Assembly: GCA_963712065.1 (NCBI GenBank)
Contig: CAVQGM010000002.1
Coordinates: forward strand, 1,364,001 to 1,428,000
Length of the DNA: 64,000 bases
Source: CAVQGM01 sp963712065
GTDB taxonomy: Bacteria > Actinomycetota > Acidimicrobiia > Acidimicrobiales > Acidimicrobilacustridaceae
Direction of reading: 5' to 3'
Position numbers and translations under genes: made by a program. Position 1 is the first letter of the stretch, and each line of letters starts with the position of its first letter. Of the stretch, positions 7,817-15,782 are shown one piece after another. The notes beneath the pieces were generated by a model. That model ran no database searches. It was not told the origin of the DNA and saw only the letters and a program-made list of their open reading frames with translations.

Positions 7817-7844
7817 GCCGACGCCCCCCGAAGGGGGCGTCGGC
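7817..7844. terminator. Strong GC hairpin between convergent genes
   Basis: A perfect 12-bp stem (GCCGACGCCCCC with GGGGGCGTCGGC) and 4-base loop begins 28 bases after the small gene's stop. There is no clear U-tract on the plus strand, but on the minus strand the stem is followed by CCCTTTTCC. It probably terminates one or both of the converging transcripts. Confidence 0.6.
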
Positions 7845-7846
7845 GG

Positions 7847-7910
7847 GGCGACACTGGGCGGCGGATCCCAGATGTGTCGCCGCTACCAGGTGGCGGGAAC
7901 CTGGCATCTG
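7847..7910. other. Pair of mutually exclusive hairpins, candidate structured RNA
   Basis: Hairpin A pairs GGCGACACTGGG (7847-7858) with 7867-7881 across a 3-base bulge. Hairpin B pairs CAGATG (7869-7874) with CATCTG (7905-7910) and encloses a second stem, CCAGGT with ACCTGG (7886-7891 and 7899-7904). The strand 7869-7874 belongs to both, so A and B cannot form together. It lies between converging genes, without a clear downstream gene to regulate. It could be a small RNA, a processed 3' end or a complex terminator. Confidence 0.4.
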
Positions 7911-8017
7911 TCACCCTACTCCTAAACCACCGGAGGATGAACCCCCCTCCCCAGGAATCCGGCAAGACGTCCGACACGGCGGTGCCGACGGGCCCGGACC
8001 ACACCCGCTCCCGGGGT

Positions 8018-8659
8018 TCAGACGCCGACCTTGGGACAGAAGTCGGCGAGCACGCAGCGCTCGCACGCGGGCCGGCGGGCGGCGCAGACCTGGCGCCCGT
8101 GCAGGATCAGCCGCAGGCTGAACCGACCCCGCTCGGCGGCGGGCACCATGGCGTTCAGCTCGTGCTCCACCTTGACCGGGTCGGTCTCGGTGGTCAGACC
8201 CAGCCGTCGGGACAACCGCCCCACGTGCGTGTCGACCGGGAGGCCGGGGAGGCCGAGGGCGACGCTGCGCACCACGTTGGCCGTCTTGCGCCCGACCCCC
8301 GGGATGGTCGTGAGGTCCTCCATCCGCCCCGGCACCTCGCCGTCGAACCGTTCCACCAGGGCGCCGGCCATGCCGAGCAGGCTCTTCGTCTTGTTGCGGT
8401 AGAAGCCGGTCGACTTGATGATCTCCTCGACGTCGTCGGGCGAGGCGACGGCGAGGTCTTCGGGTGTCGGGTACCGGGCGAACAGCGTGGGCGTCACCAG
8501 GTTCACCCGCTCGTCGGTGCACTGCGCGGACAGGATGGTGGCCGCCAACAGCTCGTAGGCGTCGCGGTGGTCGAGGGCGCAGCGGGCGTCGGGGTACACC
8601 TCGGCGAGGCGGGTCGCCGTCTCTCGGGCGCGGCCCTTCGGGGTGCGGGGTCGAGCCAT
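8018..8659 (-). CDS. nth: Endonuclease III
   Basis: Nth is a bifunctional DNA glycosylase/AP lyase that removes oxidised pyrimidines in base excision repair. The 213-residue protein has LLAATILSAQCTDERVN near residues 37-53, the helix-hairpin-helix with catalytic lysine in TIPGVGRKTANVV, the catalytic aspartate in VDTHVGRLSRRLGL, and a C-terminal 4Fe-4S site with spacing C-X6-C-X2-C-X5-C. The ATG at 8659 is preceded at 8 bases by TAGCCT. It diverges from mshD with 30 bases between starts. Confidence 0.96.
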   Translation of the reverse strand: MARPRTPKGRARETATRLAEVYPDARCALDHRDAYELLAATILSAQCTDERVNLVTPTLFARYPTPEDLAVASPDDVEEIIKSTGFYRNKTKSLLGMAGALVERFDGEVPGRMEDLTTIPGVGRKTANVVRSVALGLPGLPVDTHVGRLSRRLGLTTETDPVKVEHELNAMVPAAERGRFSLRLILHGRQVCAARRPACERCVLADFCPKVGV

Positions 8660-8667
8660 GGCCGCGG

Positions 8668-8683
8668 AGGCTATCGGTACGCT
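8668..8683. promoter_or_regulatory. Divergent -10 hexamers of nth and mshD
   Basis: Minus-strand TAGCCT (8668-8673) lies 8 bases before the nth ATG. Plus-strand TACGCT (8678-8683) lies 6 bases before the mshD GTG. Only 4 bases separate them, and neither gene has a Shine-Dalgarno sequence. Confidence 0.5.
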
Positions 8684-8689
8684 CCCGTC

Positions 8690-9442
8690 GTGCTGGAGAT
8701 CGCCGTCGAGCCCGACGTCGCGCCCGATGCCGCAGAGGTGCTGGCCTCGGCGGCCACGGCGATCGACGCCGCCGTGGCCGCCGGTGACGCCGAGGGCGCC
8801 ACCACCGAACTGCGCGACGCCATGGCCGCCGCCGCAGCCGCCGGGGCGACCACGGTGGTGGTCGACGCCGAGCCGGCCACCGACGGGCACGACCGTCTGG
8901 CCACCGAGCTCGGACTCCTCTGCCGGCGCGAGCTGCTGCAGCTCCGCCGGTCACTCCCCCTCGTCGACGTGGCCCGCCCCGCGCGTGACCTCGCCACCCG
9001 AGCCCTTCGCCCCGGCCGGGACGACGACGCCTGGCTGGCGGTGAACAACGCCGCGTTCCACTGGCACCCCGACCAGGCGGGCTGGACCCGCTCCGACCTC
9101 GACACCCGCGTCGCCGAGGCGTGGTTCGACCCGGAGGGCTTCCTGCTCCACGAGGAGGGCGGCCGCCTGGCCGGGTTCTGCTGGACCAAGGTGCACGCCG
9201 ACCACGACCCGCCCCTCGGCGAGATCTACGTCATCGCCGTCCACCCGGACTTCCAGGGCCGGGGCCTGGGCCGCGCCCTGGCCGTCGCCGGTCTCGACCA
9301 CCTCGCCGGGCGGGGCCTGCCGGCGGCCATGCTCTACGTCGAGGCCGACAACGAGCCGGCCCTGGCCGTGTACCGCAGCCTCGGGTTCGCGGTCCACCAC
9401 CGCCACCGCTGGTACGAGGGCCCGACCCGGCCCCCTCAGTAG
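8690..9442 (+). CDS. mshD: Mycothiol synthase (acetyl-CoA:Cys-GlcN-Ins acetyltransferase)
   Basis: MshD acetylates the cysteine of Cys-GlcN-Ins, the last step of mycothiol synthesis, which is an actinobacterial hallmark. The 250-residue protein is a double-GNAT enzyme. Its C-terminal domain has the diagnostic NNAAFHWHPDQAGWT near residues 120-134, AWFDPEGFLL, FCWTKVH, GEIYVIAVHPDFQGRGLGRAL near 182-202 and YVEADNEPALAVYRSLGF. The N-terminal GNAT half is weakly conserved, as in the family. The GTG at 8690 is leaderless-like. Confidence 0.95.
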   Translation: MLEIAVEPDVAPDAAEVLASAATAIDAAVAAGDAEGATTELRDAMAAAAAAGATTVVVDAEPATDGHDRLATELGLLCRRELLQLRRSLPLVDVARPARDLATRALRPGRDDDAWLAVNNAAFHWHPDQAGWTRSDLDTRVAEAWFDPEGFLLHEEGGRLAGFCWTKVHADHDPPLGEIYVIAVHPDFQGRGLGRALAVAGLDHLAGRGLPAAMLYVEADNEPALAVYRSLGFAVHHRHRWYEGPTRPPQ

Positions 9443-9445
9443 GAT
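9440..9445 (+). promoter_or_regulatory. Candidate -10 hexamer of rlmN (TAGGAT), overlapping mshD stop
   Basis: TAGGAT begins with the TAG stop codon of mshD and ends 6 bases before the rlmN GTG. It would let rlmN be transcribed independently as a leaderless message. Confidence 0.5.
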
Positions 9446-9451
9446 CGAGCG

Positions 9452-10492
9452 GTGGTTCCCACCCGCTACGACCTCGACCGCGAGGGCCTCGGCGCCCTGC
9501 TGGGCGGCGAGCCGCGCTACCGGGTCGACCAGGTCTGGCAGGGCCTCTACGGGCGATTCGCCGAGCCCGACGAGCTCACCGACCTGCCGAAGGCGCTGCG
9601 GGCTCGACTGGGCGCCGAGCTGCCCACCGCCCTCCGACCCGCCGCCGAGTCGGTCAGCGACGCCGGCGACACGGTGAAGTGGCTGTGGGAGCTGGCCGAC
9701 GGGGCCCGGGTCGAGACCGTGCTCATGCACTACCGCGACCGCTCCACGGTCTGCATCAGCACGCAGGCCGGCTGCGCGATGGCGTGCGGGTTCTGCGCCA
9801 CCGGCCAGGCCGGCTTCGAGCGCAACCTCACCGTCGGCGAGATCGTCGAGCAGGTGGTGCGGGCCGCCCGCCGCGCCGCCGCATCCCCGCACCCGCGTCG
9901 GGTCTCCAACGTGGTCTTCATGGGCATGGGCGAGCCGCTCGCCAACTACGACCGCACGTGGGCCGCCGTCGAGCGCATCCATGGCGCCATCGGGCTGTCG
10001 GCCCGCCACCTCACCCTGTCGACCGTCGGCATCGTCCCCGGGATCCGGCGGCTCGCCGAGGAGGACCTGCCGGTCAACCTGGCGGTGTCGCTCCACGCCG
10101 CCGACGACGAACTGCGCGACGAGCTGGTGCCGATCAACCGGCGCTACCCGCTCGTCGAGCTGGCCGAGGCGTGCCACGAGTACCTGGCCGCCAAGCGCCG
10201 ACGGCTGTCGTTCGAGTGGGCGCTCATCGACGGCGTCAACGATCGCCGCGTCGACGCCGAGCAGCTCGCCGCCTACGCCGGGCCCCTCGGCGCCCACGTC
10301 AACCTCATCCCCCTCAACCCGACGCCCGGGTACGCGACACGGGGCACGCCACCGGAGCGCGTCGCCGCCTTCCGTGACCAGCTGGGAGCCCTCGGGGTGA
10401 ACGCCACCGTCCGTCGCAACCGCGGCACCGACATCGACGCCGCCTGCGGACAGCTGCGCGCCGCCCACGACGTGCCCGTCGCCCTGCGCTGA
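9452..10492 (+). CDS. rlmN: 23S rRNA/tRNA adenine C2-methyltransferase
   Basis: RlmN is a radical-SAM enzyme that methylates C2 of A2503 in 23S rRNA and A37 in tRNA. The 346-residue protein has the CxxxCxxC cluster at Cys108, Cys112 and Cys115, MGMGEPLANY, LSTVGIVPGI, LAVSLHAADDELR and a C-terminal resolving cysteine in AACGQL. The N-terminal accessory domain (YRVDQVWQGLYGR) is complete. It follows mshD by 9 bases. Confidence 0.96.
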   Translation: MVPTRYDLDREGLGALLGGEPRYRVDQVWQGLYGRFAEPDELTDLPKALRARLGAELPTALRPAAESVSDAGDTVKWLWELADGARVETVLMHYRDRSTVCISTQAGCAMACGFCATGQAGFERNLTVGEIVEQVVRAARRAAASPHPRRVSNVVFMGMGEPLANYDRTWAAVERIHGAIGLSARHLTLSTVGIVPGIRRLAEEDLPVNLAVSLHAADDELRDELVPINRRYPLVELAEACHEYLAAKRRRLSFEWALIDGVNDRRVDAEQLAAYAGPLGAHVNLIPLNPTPGYATRGTPPERVAAFRDQLGALGVNATVRRNRGTDIDAACGQLRAAHDVPVALR

Positions 10493-10552
10493 ACCCGGTT
10501 CGCCCGACGCGACCGATCAGCACGGCCGGTCAGCGCACGAGGCCGATCAGCG

Positions 10553-10584
10553 CGAGGACGGTCATCGCACGAGGACGGTCATCG
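10553..10584. repeat. Direct repeat of 15 bases at 17-base spacing, over a stop codon
   Basis: CGAGGACGGTCATCG occurs at 10553-10567 and 10570-10584. The first copy contains the stop codon of the nucleotidyltransferase and the second encodes its last residues. The arrangement looks like a small tandem duplication at the 3' end of that gene. Confidence 0.6.
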
Positions 10585-11446
10585 TCGAGTCGACCCGGAT
10601 GGCCTGCCACAGCCGCTCCCCCGCCTCGACCCGGGCCCCGGGCCACACCACCGACTCCTCGACCTCGCCGACGATCTCGGCGCCGGCCCCGACCACCGCG
10701 TCCCGGCACGTGCCGGTCACCGTCGCCGACGGATCGACGACGAGGCCGTCCGGGCGCTCGGCGGCGGCGAGCAGGTTGGCGCGGAGGTAGGCCGCCGGCG
10801 TGCCGCAGTCGACGAAGGGGCCGGGGTCGCCCACCGCCTCGAGCCGTCCCTCGCGCCGGGCCGGACCCCACGCGGTCTCGTAGAGGCCGGTCGGCTCGGG
10901 CGCGAGCGGGGCGACCACCGACCACGGCAACAGGCAGGCGAGCACCGACGTGCGTGACTCGAAGCGGGCCTCGCCGTGGACGAGGACGCGCACCCGCTCG
11001 CCGTCCCACCCGGCGACGAAGGCGGCCAGGTCGGGCCGGCACCACGCATCGGCGTTGGTGACGAGCACCGGGCGCCCGTCGATCCACTCCCGCAGGTGCC
11101 CGAGGGCCCCGGCGGTGCCGAGGGCCCGCTCCTCCTCGACCGACAGGTGCACCGGCGGCGCCCCCTCCGGCCGCCGGGCCAGGTGGGCCTCGATGGCGGC
11201 GCGGCCGTGGTGCACGTTCACCGCCACCGCGCCGGTGGCACGGGCCACTCGGGCGATGCCGAGGTCGAGCAGCGCCTCGTTCCCGACCGGGCAGAGCGGC
11301 TTCGGCCGTCGGTACGTCAGCGGGCGGAGCCGGGTGCCCTCGCCGGCCGCCAGCACCACCCCTGCGAGCCGCCCCGCCGAGCCGTTCGCCGCCGAAGCGC
11401 GCTCCGGGTGCGATCCCGGGGTCGTTCCTGCCACACTGTCACCCAT
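10562..11446 (-). CDS. Sugar-phosphate nucleotidyltransferase (mannose-1-phosphate guanylyltransferase-like)
   Basis: This enzyme of the ManC/RfbA-like GT-A fold should make an NDP-sugar from NTP and a sugar 1-phosphate. It has the nucleotide loop LAAGEGTRLRPLTYRRPKPLCPV, a GTAGAL substrate loop and the metal aspartate in NADAW. The C-terminus (about 230-285) shows left-handed-helix-like hexapeptide character. The ATG at 11446 overlaps the divergent gene's ATG inside the same CATG, so the true start is more likely the GTG at 11359, preceded by GCAGGG. GDP-mannose production is inferred from pmmA and gmd elsewhere in the window. Confidence 0.8.
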   Translation of the reverse strand: MGDSVAGTTPGSHPERASAANGSAGRLAGVVLAAGEGTRLRPLTYRRPKPLCPVGNEALLDLGIARVARATGAVAVNVHHGRAAIEAHLARRPEGAPPVHLSVEEERALGTAGALGHLREWIDGRPVLVTNADAWCRPDLAAFVAGWDGERVRVLVHGEARFESRTSVLACLLPWSVVAPLAPEPTGLYETAWGPARREGRLEAVGDPGPFVDCGTPAAYLRANLLAAAERPDGLVVDPSATVTGTCRDAVVGAGAEIVGEVEESVVWPGARVEAGERLWQAIRVDSTMTVLVR

Positions 11447-11807
11447 GGAAACCCGCCGGTGGACCAATCCGTCCCAACCGCAGACCCTCTACTCGGCGGT
11501 GTTCCTCCTCTACATCAACGCCGCGTTCTCGCTGCTCTTCGGCGGCTTCAGCCTGATCTCCCTCGCCATCACGGCGGCGAGCGTGGGTGCGGGCTTCGGC
11601 ATCGCCAACGAGCGCAAGTGGGGCTACTACCTCGGTGTGGCCGTGGCGGCGCTGCAACTGGTCCCCTTCCTCTTCGTGCTGGCGGCCGACGGCATCGGCG
11701 CCGTGTTCAGCGTGCGCTTCCTCCTCGCCATCATCTTCCCCGTGGCGCTGTTCGCGCTCCTCATCCACCCGATGAGCCGCGAGTACCAGCGCATCTGGTT
11801 CAAGTAG
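11445..11807 (+). CDS. Four-helix small membrane protein, unknown function
   Basis: The 120-residue protein has four hydrophobic helices at about residues 17-30, 32-48, 55-77 and 84-104, a short charged N-terminus and a basic C-terminal end. No family was recognised. It reads divergently from the nucleotidyltransferase and is followed 32 bases later by a MaoC gene. Codon use matches surrounding genes. Confidence 0.7.
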   Translation: METRRWTNPSQPQTLYSAVFLLYINAAFSLLFGGFSLISLAITAASVGAGFGIANERKWGYYLGVAVAALQLVPFLFVLAADGIGAVFSVRFLLAIIFPVALFALLIHPMSREYQRIWFK

Positions 11808-11839
11808 CGCCCGTCCGCTCCCACGACCATGATCGCGGC

Positions 11840-12298
11840 ATGGCAACCACGATCGAAGGCATCGCCGGGCTGAAGGCCCTGGTGGGCCAGCACCTCGGCT
11901 ACTCGGACTACCGCGAGATCACCCAGGAGCAGGTGAACCTGTTCGCCGACGCGACGGGTGACCACCAGTGGATCCACGTCGACCCGGAGCGGGCCACGAA
12001 GGAGAGCCCGTTCGGCGGCCCCATCGCCCACGGCTACCTGACCCTGTCGCTCGGCCCGATGCTGGCCCCGCAGATCATGTCGGTCACCGGCGTGAAGATG
12101 GGCGTGAACTACGGCGCCAACAAGGTGCGCTTCCCGTCGCCGGTGCCGGTGGGGGCGAAGGTGCGCCTCGGGGCGGAGCTGAAGGAGGTCGAGGACATCC
12201 CGGGCGGCGCCCAGGTGACCATGGTCTTCACCTTCGAGTGCGAGGGGGCTCCGAAGCCGTCGTGCGTGGCCGAGATCATCTTCCGCTACTACGAGTGA
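11840..12298 (+). CDS. MaoC-type (R)-enoyl-CoA hydratase
   Basis: This is a single hot-dog MaoC hydratase of 152 residues, expected to hydrate (R)-specific enoyl-CoA. The hydratase motif is at about residues 35-65: FADATGDHQWIHVDPERA with the catalytic Asp and His, followed by PFGGPIAHGYLTLSL. The remainder has the family FPSPVPVGAKVR element. The hexamer CATGAT lies 6 bases before the ATG. Related hydratases act in fatty-acid or polyester metabolism, but no pathway partner is adjacent. Confidence 0.92.
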   Translation: MATTIEGIAGLKALVGQHLGYSDYREITQEQVNLFADATGDHQWIHVDPERATKESPFGGPIAHGYLTLSLGPMLAPQIMSVTGVKMGVNYGANKVRFPSPVPVGAKVRLGAELKEVEDIPGGAQVTMVFTFECEGAPKPSCVAEIIFRYYE

Positions 12299-12317
12299 CG
12301 CGGCGGTCCCGGCGGGA

Positions 12318-13146
12318 TCAAGGCACCGGTCGACACAGCAGCTGACCGCCGCCCGAAGCCACCAGGCGCCGGTCGGTCGACCACAGCCGCCCCGTCCACC
12401 CGACCAGGCCGTCGGCAGCGACGGGCGCGGTCCCCTCGGCGAGCAGCCAGCCGTCGGCCGGCAGGGGTTCGTGGAAGGCGACGTACAGGTCGATGCTCGG
12501 GGCGATGAGCGACGGCTCGCGCCAGGCGTGGTGACGGCTGGCGGAGGGCCACCCCTGCACGTCGAGCAGGATGACGGCCCGGCAGGCGTCGACCCACGGG
12601 TCGTCGAAGGCGGCGGCCGGACGGAACCGGAACCACCCCACGAACTCGGGAGGCATCGGCTCGGGCGGGGGCCAGTCGTCGAACCAGTGCACCACCCGCT
12701 CCTCGATGTTGTCCCAGAACGCGTAGGGCTCGGGCTGATCGGGGGGGCGGAGCTCTTCGAGGGTGGGCAACGACAGCGGCGACGGGCACGTCGGGCGCGT
12801 GGATCTCGTGGTGCTCGAGCCCGTCCACCTCGGCGATGCCCCACGCCGTGGCCTCGAGGACCCGGCGCTCGCCCTGGGTGACCTCGACCCGGAACGACTC
12901 CGCCGTGCGCCCGCCCCGCAGGCGGGTGACGGCCAGCTCCAACGGCTCGTCGAACCGACCGACGCTCAGGAAGTGGCAGGAGAAGCTGGCCGGGCGGGTG
13001 AACGACGACTCGAACCCGGCGGCCCGCAGGGCGAAGGCGGCCACGTAGCCGCCCATCGGGCCCCAGATCTCCCAGTCACGGCTGAGCGTGGCCGTGTACC
13101 GGCCCTGCCCGCCGTCGAGTGCGGTTGCCAACTCCAGATCCCCCAC
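12318..13146 (-). CDS. TesB-like acyl-CoA thioesterase family protein, interrupted by a frameshift
   Basis: Two halves in different frames together form one double-hot-dog thioesterase of about 275 residues. The N-terminal half (start GTG 13146) has GPMGGYVAAFALRAA and a SCHFLSVG strand. The C-terminal half (from about 12780 to 12318) has WVDACRAVILLD and SIDLYVAFHEPL followed by a SGGGQLL end. Joining them requires removal of one G at about 12780-12790 (GCCGCTG). The break is in a linker, and both halves keep normal codon use, so a sequencing error or recent mutation is likely. Confidence 0.75.
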
Positions 13147-13195
13147 GGCGCCATCATCACCCCGACGGGGCGACCGCGCTGCAGGATTTCCCGGG

Positions 13196-14149
13196 TCAGC
13201 GGAACTCGGGCATGACCTGCTCGGCGAACAACCGCAGGGACTCGGTCTCGGGGTAGTCGGAGCACCACGGCACGACACCCCCGCACCCGAGGTCGGCATA
13301 GGTGCGCAGCTTCTCGACCACCTGCTCGGGCGTCCCGACCAGGTTGCCGTCGCGCCACGACTCGAACGGCTCGCCCCAGAACGACCGGGTGCCGCCGTCG
13401 ACGATCTCCTGCTCGCTCTCGCGGATGAACACCTCGGGTGACCAGGTCTTCACGATCTCGTCGTAGTCGCGCCCGACGGCGTCGCAGTGGCCCTTCAGCA
13501 CCTCGCACTTGTGGGCGAACTCATGTGGTTTGCCGCCGAAGTTGCTGTGGGTGGCGAGGCGGGCGACCACCCGCAGCGTGAGCTGCTCACCGCCGCCGCC
13601 GATCCAGATCGGTGGGTGGGGCTGCTGCAGCGGCTTCGGGTCGCACTGGGCGCCCTTCACCGTGAAGAAACGACCCTCGTAGCTGGCGTCGGGCTCGCTC
13701 CACATGAGCTTCACGATCTCGACCGTCTCCCGCAGCACCCGGATGCGGTCCTTGGCCGGGAGGAACTCGAAGCCGTAGGCGTCGTACTCGTTCTGGTACC
13801 AGCCGGCGCCGATGCCCCAGTCGAGACGGCCACCGCTCATGACGTCGATGTTGGACGTGATCTTGGCCAGCAGGGCGGGATTCCGGTAGGAGGCGCACCC
13901 GACCATCTGGCCCAGCCGGATGCGACTGGTTCGCTGGCTCACCGCCGCGAGGGTCGTCCAGCACTCGAACATCGTCTCGTGGGCCGGCACCGGCACGTTG
14001 TGCACGTGGTCGTAGGCCCACAGCGAGTCGTACCCGAGCTCCTCGGCCAGCACCGCGATCTCGAGGGCCTTGGCCCACTTGTCCTGCGGGTCGGGGATGC
14101 CGACCAGCTCCATCTTCCAACCCTGGGGGATGAACGTTCCGAAGATCAC
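13196..14149 (-). CDS. LLM-class F420-dependent oxidoreductase
   Basis: This luciferase-like TIM barrel of 317 residues probably uses coenzyme F420. It shows LGYDSLWAYDHVHN near residues 38-51, TSRIRLGQMV, SYRNPALLAK, GRLDWGIGAGW and PIWIGGGGEQ. The GTG at 14149 is chosen because GGAGGAG lies 6 bases upstream. An ATG further upstream (14179) would add ten low-complexity residues. The substrate is unknown. The cofD/cofE genes at the right edge supply a plausible F420 source. Confidence 0.88.
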   Translation of the reverse strand: MIFGTFIPQGWKMELVGIPDPQDKWAKALEIAVLAEELGYDSLWAYDHVHNVPVPAHETMFECWTTLAAVSQRTSRIRLGQMVGCASYRNPALLAKITSNIDVMSGGRLDWGIGAGWYQNEYDAYGFEFLPAKDRIRVLRETVEIVKLMWSEPDASYEGRFFTVKGAQCDPKPLQQPHPPIWIGGGGEQLTLRVVARLATHSNFGGKPHEFAHKCEVLKGHCDAVGRDYDEIVKTWSPEVFIRESEQEIVDGGTRSFWGEPFESWRDGNLVGTPEQVVEKLRTYADLGCGGVVPWCSDYPETESLRLFAEQVMPEFR

Positions 14150-14411
14150 GACGGCTCCTCCGCTCGGTGGTGGACGCATCGTTCCACGACCGGCGGCCGG
14201 CCCGCCCGATCGGGCGCGGCGGAGACCGCTCGCCGCGCTCGGACCGAGCGGGCATGATCCGAGCGATCGCTCACATCAGACCCCAGGGCGCCACGAGCGG
14301 TCCCGGCACGAGCTCGGGGTCGGCGTGGTTGTCGGGGGTGGTGGGTACGATCGTGTCGTGGAAGAACACCAGTTCGCACGTTCGGGTCCATCGTGCTCCT
14401 GCGGGTCTCAG

Positions 14412-14417
14412 TACCCT
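14412..14417 (+). promoter_or_regulatory. Candidate -10 hexamer (TACCCT) of the DUF2277 gene
   Basis: TACCCT ends 7 bases before the ATG at 14425, fitting the leaderless pattern. The rest of the 275-base gap between 14150 and 14424 shows no other clear element except a short open stretch on the minus strand ending at 14271. Confidence 0.45.
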
Positions 14418-14424
14418 CGGACGC

Positions 14425-14706
14425 ATGTGCCGCAACATCACGACGCTGCGCGGGCTCGAGCCTGCCGCCACCCCCGAGGAGATCGAGGCGGCGGCGCGCC
14501 AGTACGCCCGCAAGGTCAGCGGCGTGCAGAAGGTGAGCACGGCGAACGAGGCTGCCTTCGAACGAGCTGTCGCCACCATCACCGCCGCCACCACCGAGCT
14601 GCTCGCCGAACTGCCGCCGCGGCGACAGCCACCCTCGACGGTGCCGCCGCTGCGCCGCCTCGCCACCCGGGATCGGGCCGGCCACGAGCGTCAGGGGGAC
14701 GGGTAG
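14425..14706 (+). CDS. DUF2277 family protein
   Basis: The 93-residue protein matches the DUF2277 pattern: MCRNITTLRGLEP at the N-terminus, a helix with ARKVSGVQKVSTANE near residues 28-42, and the Pro/Arg-rich end PPRRQPPSTVPPLRR. The family is common in actinobacteria and has no known function. Its 3' end overlaps the stop of the convergent lipoprotein gene by 16 bases. Confidence 0.9.
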   Translation: MCRNITTLRGLEPAATPEEIEAAARQYARKVSGVQKVSTANEAAFERAVATITAATTELLAELPPRRQPPSTVPPLRRLATRDRAGHERQGDG

Positions 14707-15782
14707 ACGTAGGTGCCGTCGGTCCACACGTCGGCGCCCGTGAGCGGACCGGGACCGTCGGTGAACTGGCACGGCCGGCGCTCCCCACCCGTCAGCTCGC
14801 ACAGGGCGCGCCGACCGTCGATCTGCACGGCCTCGTAGCGGGAGGGGTCGTAGTCGTAGAGCGTCCGGTCCTGCACCCACCGGTCCGGCTCGGTGATCGG
14901 CGACGAGGGCGGCTCGCCGAGCCCGTCGACGACCACGCAGGCCCGCACACCCGACCCGGTCTCGCACCACAGCACGCCGAGGTCGGACTGCACCACCACG
15001 AACGGGGCCGGCTCGCACACCGGGCCACCCGACGTCGCCTGCACGACGCGCTCGAGGTCGCCGGCGGACTGGCCGGCTGGCAGGTCGGCGTCGTACCAGG
15101 TCCGGAGGAGGGCATCGTCGAGGGCGCCGAGCGTCCAGGTCGGGATCCCGTCGGTCCCGCCGTAGATGATCGAGGTCGGACAGGTCACGTGACCCACGCC
15201 GACCGCGTGCACGAGCTCGTGCACGATGGTCTGGTTGCGCAACGACTGGTCGATGGTCGAGTCGATGGCCACGGTGGCGCCGGTGAGCTCACCCCCGGCC
15301 GTCCAACGGGCCTCGGTCACCCCGAGCAGGTCGGCGGTCCCGACCTCGGGCGCCACGGGCCACTCCCGTCTGGGCGCGAACACCACCGCGATGTCGGTCT
15401 CGTCGTCGACCGAGCCGGCCCCGGTGGGAACCAGGCGGAGGCCGGTCAGCCCCGCCAGCTGCTCGGCGGCGGCGAGGAGGATCTGCTCGTCGCGCAGGGT
15501 CACCGCCCCCGACCAGCCGACCGTCACGGCGCCGCCCGGCCAGCGCACGAGGCCGTCGTCGGTGGCGGCCTCGACGAGCGCCCGTTTCACCTGCTCCCCG
15601 ACGACGACCCCTTCCGAGTCGGCGTCGCCCGGGGTCGAGGTGCCGGCGACGGTGTCGGACGTGGTCGGCTGGGGCCCAGCCGAGGGATCCCGGCTCGACC
15701 CGTCGTCGTCGCCTCCGACGCATCCCGACACCACGACCAGCACCGCCACGACGACGGCGGTCAGCCGCGCCCCTCCGGTCAC
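14691..15782 (-). CDS. Lipoprotein with a metzincin-type zinc protease motif
   Basis: The 363-residue protein starts with a lipoprotein signal (VVVSGC, lipid-bearing Cys21), followed by an acidic low-complexity linker to about residue 60. Residues 188-198 read HELVHAVGVGH, the exact HExxHxxGxxH zinc motif of metzincins. Several cysteines in the C-terminal third may form disulfides. It is likely a surface-anchored zinc protease of unknown target. The GTG start overlaps the GNAT stop (GTGA), so the two are co-transcribed. Confidence 0.8.
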   Translation of the reverse strand: MTGGARLTAVVVAVLVVVSGCVGGDDDGSSRDPSAGPQPTTSDTVAGTSTPGDADSEGVVVGEQVKRALVEAATDDGLVRWPGGAVTVGWSGAVTLRDEQILLAAAEQLAGLTGLRLVPTGAGSVDDETDIAVVFAPRREWPVAPEVGTADLLGVTEARWTAGGELTGATVAIDSTIDQSLRNQTIVHELVHAVGVGHVTCPTSIIYGGTDGIPTWTLGALDDALLRTWYDADLPAGQSAGDLERVVQATSGGPVCEPAPFVVVQSDLGVLWCETGSGVRACVVVDGLGEPPSSPITEPDRWVQDRTLYDYDPSRYEAVQIDGRRALCELTGGERRPCQFTDGPGPLTGADVWTDGTYVYPSP

